DNA of 64,000 nucleotides, from assembly GCF_019392245.1 (NCBI RefSeq), contig NZ_JAHXRL010000001.1, positions 248,001 to 312,000 of the forward strand, read 5' to 3'. Both the position numbers and the translations under genes were made by a program. Shown here piece by piece: positions 28,310-36,744 of the stretch. The notes beneath the pieces were generated by a model. That model saw only the letters and a program-made list of their open reading frames with translations, ran no database searches and was not told the DNA's origin. Every line of letters begins with the position of its first letter. Within the stretch, counting starts at the first letter, position 1. This DNA is from Sulfitobacter sp. CW3. Lineage in GTDB: Bacteria; Pseudomonadota; Alphaproteobacteria; Rhodobacterales; Rhodobacteraceae.

Positions 28310-28331
28310 CTGGGTCTCTTTCTTCTGGGGT

Positions 28332-28377
28332 GGCCTATGGCTTCTCTGGCTTTCAAATATCCTCGCCGAAGGCATAA
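28332..28377 (-). repeat. Dispersed intergenic repeat, copy D
   Basis: On the minus strand this reads GCCTTCGGCGAGGATATTT, then GAAAGCCAGAGAAGCC, in the opposite orientation to copies A-C. It lies in the pyrC-pyrE gap, so it would be transcribed inside that operon. Confidence 0.75.
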
Positions 28378-28396
28378 AGTCTATGCCCATGGCGGA

Positions 28397-29437
28397 TCAA
28401 TCTAACGCGACGCTCCAATTCAGCGGCATCATCGGGTCAAACACAGTCACCGGCCCTTCGGGGGTGTCTATGTGGCTGGGGTATGTGGCAGGCGAACGGG
28501 TAAGCGTCATGGTTTGCGTATTTGCAGGCAGCCCGTAAAATGCGGGTCCATTCAGCGATGCGAACCCCTCAAGCTTGTCCAGCGCGCCGTCCTGTTCGAA
28601 CACTTCGGCGAGGATCGACATGGTGTTGGGCGCGGTGAAACAGCCCGCACATCCACAGGGCAACAGTTTGTTGGCATCGGTATGGGGGGCCGAATCCGTC
28701 CCGAGGAAGAACCGCGCATCGCCCGATGTCGCCGCTTTGCGCAGCGCCAGCCGGTGGATTTCGCGTTTGGCGACGGGCAGGCAATAGTAATGCGGCTTGA
28801 TCCCCCCGGCGAGGATATGATTCCGGTTGATCACAAGATGATGGGTGGTGATCGTGGCCCCGAGGTTTTCATCAGCCGACATGACATAGTCGGCGGCATC
28901 TGATGTGGTGATATGTTCCATCACCACCTTCAAACCCTGATGACGTTTGCGGATCGGGTCCATCACGCGCTCGATAAACACGGCTTCGCGGTCAAAGATA
29001 TCAATGGCAGGGTCGGTCACTTCGCCATGGGTGCACAGGGGCAGGCCGATTTCGGCCATGCGTTCCAGCACCGGTGCGACCTTGTCGAAATTCGAAACAC
29101 CGCTGGCAGAATTGGTTGTCGCCCCGGCGGGGTAAAGCTTTACTGCGGTGATCAGACCGCTGGCATGGGCTGCGGCGACATCGTCAGGATCGGTATCCTC
29201 GGTCAGGTACAGCGTCATCAGCGGCGTGAAATCCGCGCCTTGGGGCAGGGCGGCCAAAATCCGGTCGCGGTAGGCCGCTGCATCCGCGCCGCGCACCACT
29301 GGGGGCACAAGGTTCGGCATGATGATCGCACGGGCGAAATGGGCGGCAGTATGCGGCAGCACAGCGCGCAGCATTTCGCCGTCACGCAGGTGCAGGTGCC
29401 AATCATCGGGGCGTCGAAGCGTCAGTGTTTGTGTCAT
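28397..29437 (-). CDS. pyrC: Dihydroorotase (class II)
   Basis: Zinc amidohydrolase that closes the dihydroorotate ring. The 346-residue product has the metal motif HLHLRDG near residue 14, [15 protein letters not shown] with the lysine expected to be carbamylated, [26 protein letters not shown], and FLGTDSAPH as the last metal ligand region. This is the short, E. coli-like class. First gene of the pyrC-pyrE pair. Confidence 0.96.
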   Translation of the reverse strand: MTQTLTLRRPDDWHLHLRDGEMLRAVLPHTAAHFARAIIMPNLVPPVVRGADAAAYRDRILAALPQGADFTPLMTLYLTEDTDPDDVAAAHASGLITAVKLYPAGATTNSASGVSNFDKVAPVLERMAEIGLPLCTHGEVTDPAIDIFDREAVFIERVMDPIRKRHQGLKVVMEHITTSDAADYVMSADENLGATITTHHLVINRNHILAGGIKPHYYCLPVAKREIHRLALRKAATSGDARFFLGTDSAPHTDANKLLPCGCAGCFTAPNTMSILAEVFEQDGALDKLEGFASLNGPAFYGLPANTQTMTLTRSPATYPSHIDTPEGPVTVFDPMMPLNWSVALD

Positions 29438-29527
29438 AGCCGATCAGCTAGCACAGGGGCAGGATCCGCACCAGAGGCGCGCGAAATTTCCCGCGCGGGA
29501 TTCGAGGTCGTGATCGGGGGGGGGGGC

Positions 29528-30616
29528 TTACATCGCCCCCGATGATTTTGTGTCCGGCTTGGTGCTGTCTTCCACAGTCTCAGGCGCATCATCCGGCATC
29601 GCAACCGGCTCAATTGGTGCCTCTCCCGCATCCAGCTTCGGCTCACCCACCGCGTCTGCTGCATCGGTGGGCTTTTGGGCCTCCGCTTGCTGCTTCAACT
29701 CGGCTTCGATCGTCTTTTGCTTGCGGGCGAAACGCGGCGCTTGCATCCGCGCGTTCACATAGTGGCACAGATGCAGGATCAATTTCTTACGATCTTGTGC
29801 TTCCAGCGTCACCAACAGCGACTTCAAATAGTTGCGGTGGTCGCGCCGCGCCCGGTAAAGCGTGGCAAAGCTGAACGCGTTCAACTGGCCATCTGCTGCA
29901 AGCTTTAGCAATGTTTCCAGCTGGTCGATCTGCAACAGCTCGCTTTGCAAGGCGAGACCCATATGCGGCATGCGCAGTTTGGTGACATTCGGTCGCGTGA
30001 ACAGCGCGGAATGCATGGCATCCAGTGTCACCTTCGGATCATAAAGAACAAAGGCACTCGCCGCAGCATCCAGCATATCGGGCGCATACCCATAGCGCGA
30101 CGTAAAATCGGTGCGGCGCATTTCAACAAACCGGTCGTCCCATTCCGTGACCCGTGGGTCCAGCGTGGCCTGGGGTTGAATCATCACGACCTGCGCGCCG
30201 GGGGACGCCACCGAATAGGCCGCCGCCGCATAGCCACCGGGGCCCGCGCCATAGAAAATCACTCGCTCAAATTTATCAAAAAACCCGTCATCAATAAGTG
30301 TGTCAAAGCAGTCATAGACGGCTGGATCGCGAAACCACGTGTCTCCTTCGCTGGCGATGCACAAATGCGACCAGCCATAGGTGCGCACCATTTCCCATCC
30401 CAACGGGTGCGACATTTCCGATAACGCGCGCATGCCGTTGACCGTCTCGAATGTCACTAGCAATGTGGGTTTGCGCTCAACAAAGATCGCGTAATGCTTG
30501 TCGCCCAGGTTCTCAAAGAAACCGTCTTCCTCGGCCACTTCGGACACGGCCTGCAACCAGTCATCCTTTGGCAGGCCCGTCAGTGGGGCGTCGATCGTGA
30601 AGGGTGCGTCGATCAT
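29528..30616 (-). CDS. Alpha/beta-hydrolase-like protein with Gly at the nucleophile site (often misnamed PAPS reductase)
   Basis: A 362-residue protein. Related Rhodobacteraceae proteins are often labelled phosphoadenosine phosphosulfate reductase, but I see no PAPS-reductase motif or cysteine cluster. Instead FYGAGPGGYAAAAYS resembles an alpha/beta-hydrolase nucleophile elbow (GxSxGG) with Ser replaced by Gly, followed by VVMIQPQATLD and a helical C-terminal domain. The final ~70 residues are a Pro/Glu/Ala-rich tail. The ATG at 30616 follows gagga. Probably non-catalytic; function unknown. Confidence 0.7.
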   Translation of the reverse strand: MIDAPFTIDAPLTGLPKDDWLQAVSEVAEEDGFFENLGDKHYAIFVERKPTLLVTFETVNGMRALSEMSHPLGWEMVRTYGWSHLCIASEGDTWFRDPAVYDCFDTLIDDGFFDKFERVIFYGAGPGGYAAAAYSVASPGAQVVMIQPQATLDPRVTEWDDRFVEMRRTDFTSRYGYAPDMLDAAASAFVLYDPKVTLDAMHSALFTRPNVTKLRMPHMGLALQSELLQIDQLETLLKLAADGQLNAFSFATLYRARRDHRNYLKSLLVTLEAQDRKKLILHLCHYVNARMQAPRFARKQKTIEAELKQQAEAQKPTDAADAVGEPKLDAGEAPIEPVAMPDDAPETVEDSTKPDTKSSGAM

Positions 30617-30647
30617 TGTTGCGTCCTCATTCGATTTTACGCGTATT

Positions 30648-30671
30648 TTTAACATTGTTAACTAAATTTAG
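30648..30671. promoter_or_regulatory. AT-rich palindromic operator candidates
   Basis: Two perfect palindromes lie side by side upstream of divergent genes: TAACA-T-TGTTA (30650-30660) and CTAAATTTAG (30662-30671). Spacing does not match the CtrA TTAA-N7-TTAA consensus. Binding protein unknown. Confidence 0.4.
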
Positions 30672-30851
30672 CCGCGCAATACGGCACAAATACGGTAAAT
30701 CCATGGGAGTTTAGGGCAAAAGTGGGCCATTTTTGGCGTCGCTGCCTTGAGGTGATACTTAGGGATAGCGGGCCCGCTGCGCCGCCAAAACGACCTTGGC
30801 CCTTGACCACAAGGCATCAGAATGCACCTTTGGTGCTCCAAGGGGGACGCC

Positions 30852-31763
30852 ATGACAGATTTATCGTCAATCGACGCCGTGCAAACGATGCTAGAGAGCC
30901 AAGGCTATGTGTGCGGCCGCGCTCTGGGCACAGTAGTTTTTCTCAGCTTGACCCTTGGCCGCCCGCTGTTCCTCGAGGGAGAGGCAGGCGTCGGTAAAAC
31001 CGAGATTGCCAAGGCATTGGCCGCAGGGTTGAACCGCAAATTGATCCGGCTGCAATGCTATGAGGGGCTGGATGCGTCCTCGGCCGTATATGAATGGAAT
31101 TTTCCCGCACAGATGGTGGCAATCCGCACCGCCGAAGCCGCAGGCGACGCCTCGCGCAAGGCGCTGACGACTGAACTCTTTAGCGATGACTTCCTGATTG
31201 AACGCCCGCTGCTCGAGGCAATGCGCCCGGACGAACGCGGTGCCCCGATCCTTCTGATCGACGAAGTGGACCGCACCGATGCCCCGTTCGAGGCGTTTCT
31301 TCTCGAGGCGCTCAGCGACTTTCAGGTGACGATCCCCGAATTGGGCACGATCAAAGCCCCTGAACCGCCCATCGTGATCCTGACATCCAACCGCACCCGT
31401 GAAGTCCACGACGCGCTCAAACGCCGCTGCTTGTATCATTGGGTCGACTACCCCGATTTTGACCGGGAAATGGAAATCCTCGCGGCCCGCGCCCCCGAAG
31501 CGTCTACATCGCTCAGCCGCGAGGTCGTCGCTTTTGTCCAGCAACTGCGGACCGAAGACCTGTTCAAGAAACCCGGCGTGGCCGAAACCATCGACTGGGC
31601 CAAATGCCTTCTGGCGCTTGATGTGATCAATCTCAGCCCCGAAGTCATCGCCGATACCGTCGGCGCGATCCTGAAATACCAAGACGACATCGCCAAACTT
31701 CACGGCTCAGAGGCCAAGCGCATTCTCGACCAAGCCCAAGCGTCACTCGACCCCGCAAAATGA
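30852..31763 (+). CDS. MoxR-family AAA+ ATPase
   Basis: A 303-residue MoxR-type ATPase, a chaperone class that usually acts with a VWA-domain partner in metal or cofactor insertion. Walker A GEAGVGKTEIAKAL (about residues 36-49), Walker B LLIDEVDRTD, and the sensor-1 region ILTSNRTREVHDAL are present. The ATG at 30852 starts the conserved helix; upstream in-frame codons are not supported. The VWA gene follows 73 bases later. The pair resembles CoxD/CoxE of aerobic CO dehydrogenase clusters, but no cox structural genes are in view, so the client is unknown. Confidence 0.88.
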   Translation: MTDLSSIDAVQTMLESQGYVCGRALGTVVFLSLTLGRPLFLEGEAGVGKTEIAKALAAGLNRKLIRLQCYEGLDASSAVYEWNFPAQMVAIRTAEAAGDASRKALTTELFSDDFLIERPLLEAMRPDERGAPILLIDEVDRTDAPFEAFLLEALSDFQVTIPELGTIKAPEPPIVILTSNRTREVHDALKRRCLYHWVDYPDFDREMEILAARAPEASTSLSREVVAFVQQLRTEDLFKKPGVAETIDWAKCLLALDVINLSPEVIADTVGAILKYQDDIAKLHGSEAKRILDQAQASLDPAK

Positions 31764-31773
31764 TCGCCTTTCC

Positions 31774-31823
31774 TATTCCAAATGGGGATAAATCCTCGGG
31801 GGTTTGGGGGCAGACAGCCCCCA
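31774..31823. repeat. Dispersed intergenic repeat, copy E, with GC-rich hairpin
   Basis: ATTCCAAATGGGGATAAATC continues into CTCGGGGG; read on the minus strand this matches the right half of copy A (CGAGGATTT then CCATTTGGAAT). It is followed by a perfect 7-bp hairpin TGGGGGC / GCCCCCA at 31805-31823 with a 5-base loop, between the MoxR and VWA genes. Confidence 0.65.
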
Positions 31824-31836
31824 TGACATAACAATT

Positions 31837-33102
31837 ATGGTCGAACTTCCGGAACTCGAACTCCCCGACAACCCCAAACTTGCGGGCAACATCACGCATT
31901 TCGCCCGCGCCTTGCGCCGTGCAGGGCTTCCCATTGGGCCGGGCCGTGTCATTGACGCCATTCGCGCGGTCGAGGCGGCAGGCTTTACCGACAAGGTGGA
32001 TTTCTACTGGGCGCTGCATGCGTGTTTTGTGAACCGCCCCGAACACCGCCGGGTATTTGCGCAATTGTTCCGGCTGTACTGGCGCGACCCGCGATACCTT
32101 GAACATATGATGGCCGCGATGCTGCCAGCCATTCGTGGCGTGCAGGAAGACCGCCCCGCCCAAGCCGCCGAAAAACGCGCGGCCGAGGCATTGCTGGACG
32201 GCGCGCAAGCCCCCCAGAACGAGGGCGAGGTAAAAGAACCCGAGGAAACGTTGGTCGAGGTTGACGCCAGCCTTACCATGTCCACCCAAGAACGCCTGCG
32301 TACGCTGGATTTCGAACAGATGAGCCTTGCCGAAATGGCCGAAGCCAAGCGGATGCTGGCGCAGTTGACCTTGCCGGTGAAACCGATGCCATCGCGGCGC
32401 AGCATGACATCGCCGAATGGGCGTATTGATGTACAGAAAACCATGCGCGCAGCCCTGCGGCGCGGGGGAGAGATGGACAAGCTGGCGTTTAAAAAACCGC
32501 GTCCGCGTTACCCCAATCTGGTTGTGCTTTGCGACATCTCAGGCTCGATGAGCCAATATTCCCGCGTGGTGCTGCATTTCCTGCATGCGGTCAGCAATGC
32601 CAAGGGGGCGGGCTGGGCCAAGGTGCATGCCTTTACCTTTGGCACGCAGCTGACGAATATCACCCGCCATCTGGCCACCCGCGACGTTGATGCGGCCCTC
32701 AAGGCCGCCGGCGCGCAGGCGCAGGATTGGGAAGGCGGCACGCGCATCGGATCCTGTATCGAGGCGTTCAACCGCGATTGGTCGCGGCGGGTCATGGGGC
32801 AGGGCGCTGTGGTATTGTTGATCACCGACGGGTTGGACCGCGATAACCCTGATGATCTGGCCCGGCACATGCAACGTCTGCACCTGACAGCGCGGCGGCT
32901 GATCTGGCTTAACCCCTTGTTGCGGTGGGACGGTTTCGCGCCCAAGGCCGCCGGCATCCGCGCGATGTTGCCGCATGTGGACAGTTTTCGCGCGGGCCAT
33001 TCCATTGCGTCGCTCGAGGAACTGGCCGCCGTGATTTCCCGCCCCGATGACATGGGCGAGAAAGCACGGCTTATGGGGATGCTTGAGCCCCCGAAGCCCT
33101 GA
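31837..33102 (+). CDS. VWA-domain protein, CoxE-like partner of MoxR
   Basis: A 421-residue cytoplasmic protein. The N-terminal ~150 residues are helical (ITHFARALRRAGLPIGPGRV, as in CoxE), a charged linker follows, and a von Willebrand A domain occupies about residues 220-400. The MIDAS motif is intact (CDISGSMSQYS, with LLITDGLDRDNP later). The ATG at 31837 fits the family N-terminus, although no clear ribosome site precedes it; a GC-rich hairpin lies just upstream. Probably works with the MoxR ATPase as an insertase-like pair. Confidence 0.87.
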   Translation: MVELPELELPDNPKLAGNITHFARALRRAGLPIGPGRVIDAIRAVEAAGFTDKVDFYWALHACFVNRPEHRRVFAQLFRLYWRDPRYLEHMMAAMLPAIRGVQEDRPAQAAEKRAAEALLDGAQAPQNEGEVKEPEETLVEVDASLTMSTQERLRTLDFEQMSLAEMAEAKRMLAQLTLPVKPMPSRRSMTSPNGRIDVQKTMRAALRRGGEMDKLAFKKPRPRYPNLVVLCDISGSMSQYSRVVLHFLHAVSNAKGAGWAKVHAFTFGTQLTNITRHLATRDVDAALKAAGAQAQDWEGGTRIGSCIEAFNRDWSRRVMGQGAVVLLITDGLDRDNPDDLARHMQRLHLTARRLIWLNPLLRWDGFAPKAAGIRAMLPHVDSFRAGHSIASLEELAAVISRPDDMGEKARLMGMLEPPKP

Positions 33103-33116
33103 GGTGATCAACATGA

Positions 33117-33154
33117 AAAAAGCCCCGCCAAACAGATGTTTAGCGGGGCTTTGG
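33117..33154. terminator. Bidirectional intrinsic terminator between VWA and purL genes
   Basis: AAAGCCCCGC / GCGGGGCTTT (10-bp stem, with a further AAAC/GTTT pairing inside after one mismatch). An A-run lies on the left and a T-run on the right, so it can serve both convergent genes. Confidence 0.85.
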
Positions 33155-33180
33155 CATTTTATGATACGTCAGTATCAGCT

Positions 33181-35340
33181 TTAGGCAAAGGTCTCGGCGA
33201 AGGTGCCGCGGTATGTGGCGCTTAGGTCTGCCAGCGGGGCAGTGACGCCACCAAGGCTCACCTGATCGCCGCCGAATTTACCGACGCTTTCCAGATGCAA
33301 ACCGGCCTCTGACGCTGCAATCATCAGCGCCTCGGCCTGATCAAAGTTGCAGGCGATCAGATAGCGCGCCTGATCTTCGCCAAACAACGTCTGAGTGTCC
33401 GCTGAATCAAGCGAAACGCCAACACCTGCTGCATCCGCCATCTCAAACGCGGCCAAGGCAAGGCCCCCGTCGGAGAGATCGGTACAGGCTTTGATCATCT
33501 CGCGGTTGTTGCGGATAAATTCGCCATGGGCCTTTTCTGCGGCTAGATCGACGCTTGGTGCGTCGCCATCACGGCGGTTAAACACTTCGAGCAGCAATGC
33601 AGATTGGCCCAAGTGACCCTCTGTCGCGCCCAGAACCAGCGCCACATGGCCGTCGCGCACGTCTTTGCCGATGATGTCATCGATATGGTTCAACAGGCCT
33701 ACAGCACCGATTGTGGGCGTGGGCAGGATGCCTTTGCCGTCGGTTTCATTGTACAGCGACACGTTGCCCGACACGATGGGCATGTCCAGCGCCGATACGG
33801 CTTCGCTGATGCCTTTGATCGCGCAAACGAACTGGCCCATGATTTCGGGCTTTTCGGGATTGCCAAAGTTCATGTTGTCGGTGGTTGCCAAGGGCAGGGC
33901 CCCAACAGCGCACAGGTTACGGTAGGCTTCGGCGACGGCTTGTTTGCCACCCTCGAACGGGTTGGCTTTGACATAGCGCGGCGTGACATCCGAGGTGAAA
34001 GCGATGGCTTTGTCGGTGCCATGTACGCGCACAATGCCCGATCCCAGACCGGGGGTGCGGGCGCTGTCGCCCATGACCATGGTGTCGTATTGTTCGTAAA
34101 CCCACGCTTTTGAGGCATAGTTCGGGCTGGCCACCAGCGCGCGCAATCCGTCGATGGGATCAATGCCCGGCACATCCGACAGCGGTTGGGCGGCGGGTGT
34201 TTCGACCCATGGGCGGTCATATTCAGGGGCGTTGCCAGACAGTGCTTTCAGCGGCAGGTCGGCTTTGACTTCGCCGTTGAGCACGATCAGGAAGCGGTCC
34301 TCGGCGATTGTTTCACCGACGATGGCGAAATCAAGGTCCCATTTGTCGAACACGGCTTTGGCTTCTGCCTCGAGCTCGGGGCGCAGAACCATCAGCATGC
34401 GTTCTTGGGATTCCGACAGCATCATTTCGTAGGCGGTCATGTTGAGTTCGCGGGTCGGCACCTTTTCAAGGTCCAGACGGACACCAAGGTTGCCCTTGTC
34501 GCCCATTTCCACGGCGGAACAGGTCAGACCAGCCGCGCCCATGTCCTGAATGGAAATAACAGCACCGGTCGCCATCAGTTCGAGCGTGGCTTCCATCAGG
34601 CGCTTTTCGGTGAAGGGGTCACCGACCTGAACTGTGGGGCGTTTGTCTTCGATCGTGTCGTCAAATTCGGCCGATGCCATTGTGGCACCGCCAACACCGT
34701 CGCGGCCGGTTTTCGCACCAAGGTACACAACAGGCATGCCGACGCCGGAAGCTGCGGAATAGAAAATCTTGTCTGTATCGGCGAGACCGGCAGCGAAAGC
34801 ATTCACAAGGCAGTTGCCGTCATAGGCTGTGTCAAAGCGGACTTCGCCGCCAACGGTCGGCACGCCAAAGCAGTTGCCGTAGCCACCAACGCCTGCGACC
34901 ACACCATGCACCAGTTGACGTGTCTTGTGGTGTTCAGGAGAGCCGAAGCTGAGCGAGTTCATCGCCGCAATGGGGCGCGCGCCCATGGTAAAGACGTCGC
35001 GCAGAATGCCGCCAACGCCCGTCGCCGCACCCTGATAAGGTTCGATGTAGGAGGGGTGGTTGTGGCTTTCCATCTTGAAAACCAGCGCCTGACCGTCACC
35101 AATGTCTACGATGCCCGCGTTTTCGCCGGGGCCGCAAATGACCTGTGGTCCTTCGGTGGGCAGGGTACGCAGCCATTTCTTGGATGACTTATAGGAACAA
35201 TGTTCGTTCCACATGGCCGAGAAAATCCCAAGCTCTGTAAAAGTCGGTTCGCGGCCGATGATATCAAGCAGGCGCTTGTATTCGTCGTCGTTGATGCCGT
35301 GGCTTGCGATAAGTTCTGGCGTGATGGCTGGTTCGGTCAT
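33181..35340 (-). CDS. purL: Phosphoribosylformylglycinamidine synthase subunit PurL
   Basis: ATP-dependent synthesis of FGAM in purine biosynthesis. The 719-residue length is that of the small PurL, which needs separate PurQ and PurS (not in the window). Typical segments are [20 protein letters not shown] split at the N-terminus, [20 protein letters not shown] in part, [17 protein letters not shown], and [11 protein letters not shown]. The ATG at 35340 is preceded on the minus strand by ggggga. Upstream sits the candidate small RNA, whose terminator ends about 90 bases before this start. Confidence 0.97.
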   Translation of the reverse strand: MTEPAITPELIASHGINDDEYKRLLDIIGREPTFTELGIFSAMWNEHCSYKSSKKWLRTLPTEGPQVICGPGENAGIVDIGDGQALVFKMESHNHPSYIEPYQGAATGVGGILRDVFTMGARPIAAMNSLSFGSPEHHKTRQLVHGVVAGVGGYGNCFGVPTVGGEVRFDTAYDGNCLVNAFAAGLADTDKIFYSAASGVGMPVVYLGAKTGRDGVGGATMASAEFDDTIEDKRPTVQVGDPFTEKRLMEATLELMATGAVISIQDMGAAGLTCSAVEMGDKGNLGVRLDLEKVPTRELNMTAYEMMLSESQERMLMVLRPELEAEAKAVFDKWDLDFAIVGETIAEDRFLIVLNGEVKADLPLKALSGNAPEYDRPWVETPAAQPLSDVPGIDPIDGLRALVASPNYASKAWVYEQYDTMVMGDSARTPGLGSGIVRVHGTDKAIAFTSDVTPRYVKANPFEGGKQAVAEAYRNLCAVGALPLATTDNMNFGNPEKPEIMGQFVCAIKGISEAVSALDMPIVSGNVSLYNETDGKGILPTPTIGAVGLLNHIDDIIGKDVRDGHVALVLGATEGHLGQSALLLEVFNRRDGDAPSVDLAAEKAHGEFIRNNREMIKACTDLSDGGLALAAFEMADAAGVGVSLDSADTQTLFGEDQARYLIACNFDQAEALMIAASEAGLHLESVGKFGGDQVSLGGVTAPLADLSATYRGTFAETFA

Positions 35341-35428
35341 GGTGCGGATATCCCCCTAGCAGATATGGCGGTACTCTTAGAGTAAGCCTGCCGCGGGGAA
35401 AAGGCCAAAGGACCGGTGAGCGATTGCC

Positions 35429-35509
35429 AAAAAAAAGGCCGAGCATAAAGCTCGGCCAAGTCCAACAGGGAGGTATGAAGTGACAGCCCAAAGGCGTCGG
35501 TCTTCATAC
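35429..35509 (-). ncRNA. Candidate AbcR-like small RNA (or purL leader) with intrinsic terminator
   Basis: Read on the minus strand. An 8-bp stem GTATGAAG / CTTCATAC (35509-35502 with 35480-35473) has a 21-base loop that itself pairs (GAC with GTC and GGC with GCC around a small loop). Next comes an unpaired CTCCCTGTTGGACTT stretch complementary to ribosome-binding sites. The unit ends in GGCCGAGC / GCTCGGCC (8 bp, 5-base loop) followed by eight T. No open frame fits. It lies directly downstream of an LsrB/VtlR-like LysR gene, the position of AbcR RNAs in Rhizobiales. Alternative: a terminated leader of purL. A hairpin plus anti-SD plus terminator is direct sequence evidence; the AbcR link is inference. 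Confidence 0.68.
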
Positions 35510-35513
35510 TGCC

Positions 35514-35542
35514 CAATTAGGTGGCACGTTTGCATGGATCAA
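35514..35542 (-). promoter_or_regulatory. Promoter-like pair for the small RNA
   Basis: On the minus strand, TTGATC (35542-35537), a 17-base spacer, then TAATTG (35519-35514). The -35 is good; the -10 is a weak match. The predicted start, near 35507, falls at the base of the first hairpin. Confidence 0.5.
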
Positions 35543-35572
35543 GGCTGAACTTTAAAAAACGCGGCATGCCCG

Positions 35573-35591
35573 CTATGCGAAAAATGCATAG
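35573..35591. promoter_or_regulatory. LysR-type operator candidate (CTATGC-N7-GCATAG)
   Basis: Perfect 6-bp arms around a 7-base A/T-rich spacer, directly after the stop codon of the LysR gene and centred about 75 bases before the predicted start of the small RNA. This is close to the usual LysR-type recognition position near -65. No T-run follows, so a terminator is less likely. Confidence 0.5.
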
Positions 35592-36497
35592 CTATTCGCT
35601 GCGGCGGTCCCGCAGGTGTTTGCGGTGGGTGATGATCTCGTCTTGGACAAAGTCCTTGAATGCGGCAACTCGTTTCGAGGCGCGCAATTCTTCGGGGTAG
35701 GCCAGAAACACGGGCACATCCGCCGACTCGGTATCGGGAAGAACCTGCACAAGGTCTGGGAAGTCTTCGGTCAGGTAGTCGGGTAGGACCCCGATGCCCA
35801 GATGGTGGATGACCCCCTGAAGAACGCCGAAATAGTTATTCACGGTCAACATGGACCGCACGTCATGCATCATAAGCTGTTGAACGAGGGTCAAACCGGC
35901 GTTCACCTGATCGCTTTCGGTGTTCTGGCAGATCAACCGGTGCTCTGACATATCCTCGAGCCGTTGTGGCGTGCCGTGTTCGGCCAAATAGGTGGGGGAT
36001 GCGTATAGGCACATCTTGATCATCATCAGCTTTTTGCGGACCAGATCGGCCTGCGACGGCTCTTTCATACGGATCGCAACATCAGCTTCGCGCATGGGCA
36101 AATCCAGCACGCGCTCTTCCAACATCAGGTCCACTTTAAGGTCGGGGTATTTCTCGTAGAGCTTGGGCAGGCGCGGGGCGAGCCACAAAGTACCAAAGCC
36201 GGTGGTGGTGGTCACACGCAATTCGCCAAATACTTCTTCTTCGCTATCGCGAATGCGGGCAGCGGCGGTATCGAGCCGTTTGCTCATTGCGACGGTGGCA
36301 TCGAACAACAGCTCGCCCTGTTCGGTCAGTATCAGGCCGCGGGCATGGCGGTGGAAAAGATTGGTGTTTAGCTGTTCCTCAAGCCCGCGGATCTGCCGAC
36401 TGACAGCCGATTGCGACAGGTTCAGTTTGTCACCCGCGTGGGTCAGGCTGCCGGCGTCTGCGACAGCGTGAAAAATCCTGAGCTTGTCCCAATCCAT
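35592..36497 (-). CDS. LysR-family regulator, LsrB/VtlR-like
   Basis: A 301-residue LysR-type regulator. The N-terminal winged helix (DWDKLRIFHAVADAGS then LSQSAVSRQIRGLEEQL) and the stretch NLFHRHARGLILTEQGELL are close to what I recall of rhizobial LsrB and Brucella VtlR, which control AbcR small RNAs and envelope or stress genes. The effector domain covers about residues 90-290. Divergent from the oxidoreductase gene, with 247 bases between them. A LysR-type inverted repeat and a candidate small RNA follow its stop codon. LysR assignment is certain; the LsrB/VtlR orthology is by remembered similarity. Confidence 0.9.
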   Translation of the reverse strand: MDWDKLRIFHAVADAGSLTHAGDKLNLSQSAVSRQIRGLEEQLNTNLFHRHARGLILTEQGELLFDATVAMSKRLDTAAARIRDSEEEVFGELRVTTTTGFGTLWLAPRLPKLYEKYPDLKVDLMLEERVLDLPMREADVAIRMKEPSQADLVRKKLMMIKMCLYASPTYLAEHGTPQRLEDMSEHRLICQNTESDQVNAGLTLVQQLMMHDVRSMLTVNNYFGVLQGVIHHLGIGVLPDYLTEDFPDLVQVLPDTESADVPVFLAYPEELRASKRVAAFKDFVQDEIITHRKHLRDRRSE

Positions 36498-36522
36498 GAG
36501 GACTTCCTTTGTTAAGGATAAT

Positions 36523-36644
36523 CTTTAGTTAAAGACTACCGTCTTTGCGCCAACTGGGTGTTGAAAACAACCCTTACCAGTGCTGCAAGGCACAGTAGCC
36601 CAGTAAAGATAAATATCCCATTGTTTATGTCGATTATTTAATCG
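36523..36644. promoter_or_regulatory. AT-rich divergent control region with inverted repeats
   Basis: The region between the LysR gene and the oxidoreductase gene contains CTTTA-GT-TAAAG (36523-36534) and CGATTA-TT-TAATCG (36631-36644). Both are plausible LysR or other operator elements; the binding protein is not known. Confidence 0.4.
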
Positions 36645-36744
36645 TTTTGTCTAATCGCGTCTCGGAAACACAACGCTAGACAGGTCAGCTTTTATGACCT
36701 AGATTGATGCGTATGGATCAATCGCTCGTACGGGAGGACGCGCT

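Noticed and set aside
30648..30661. CtrA-like TTAA pairs upstream of the MoxR gene
   Set aside because: Spacing between TTAA elements is 5, not 7; kept only as an unspecified palindrome.
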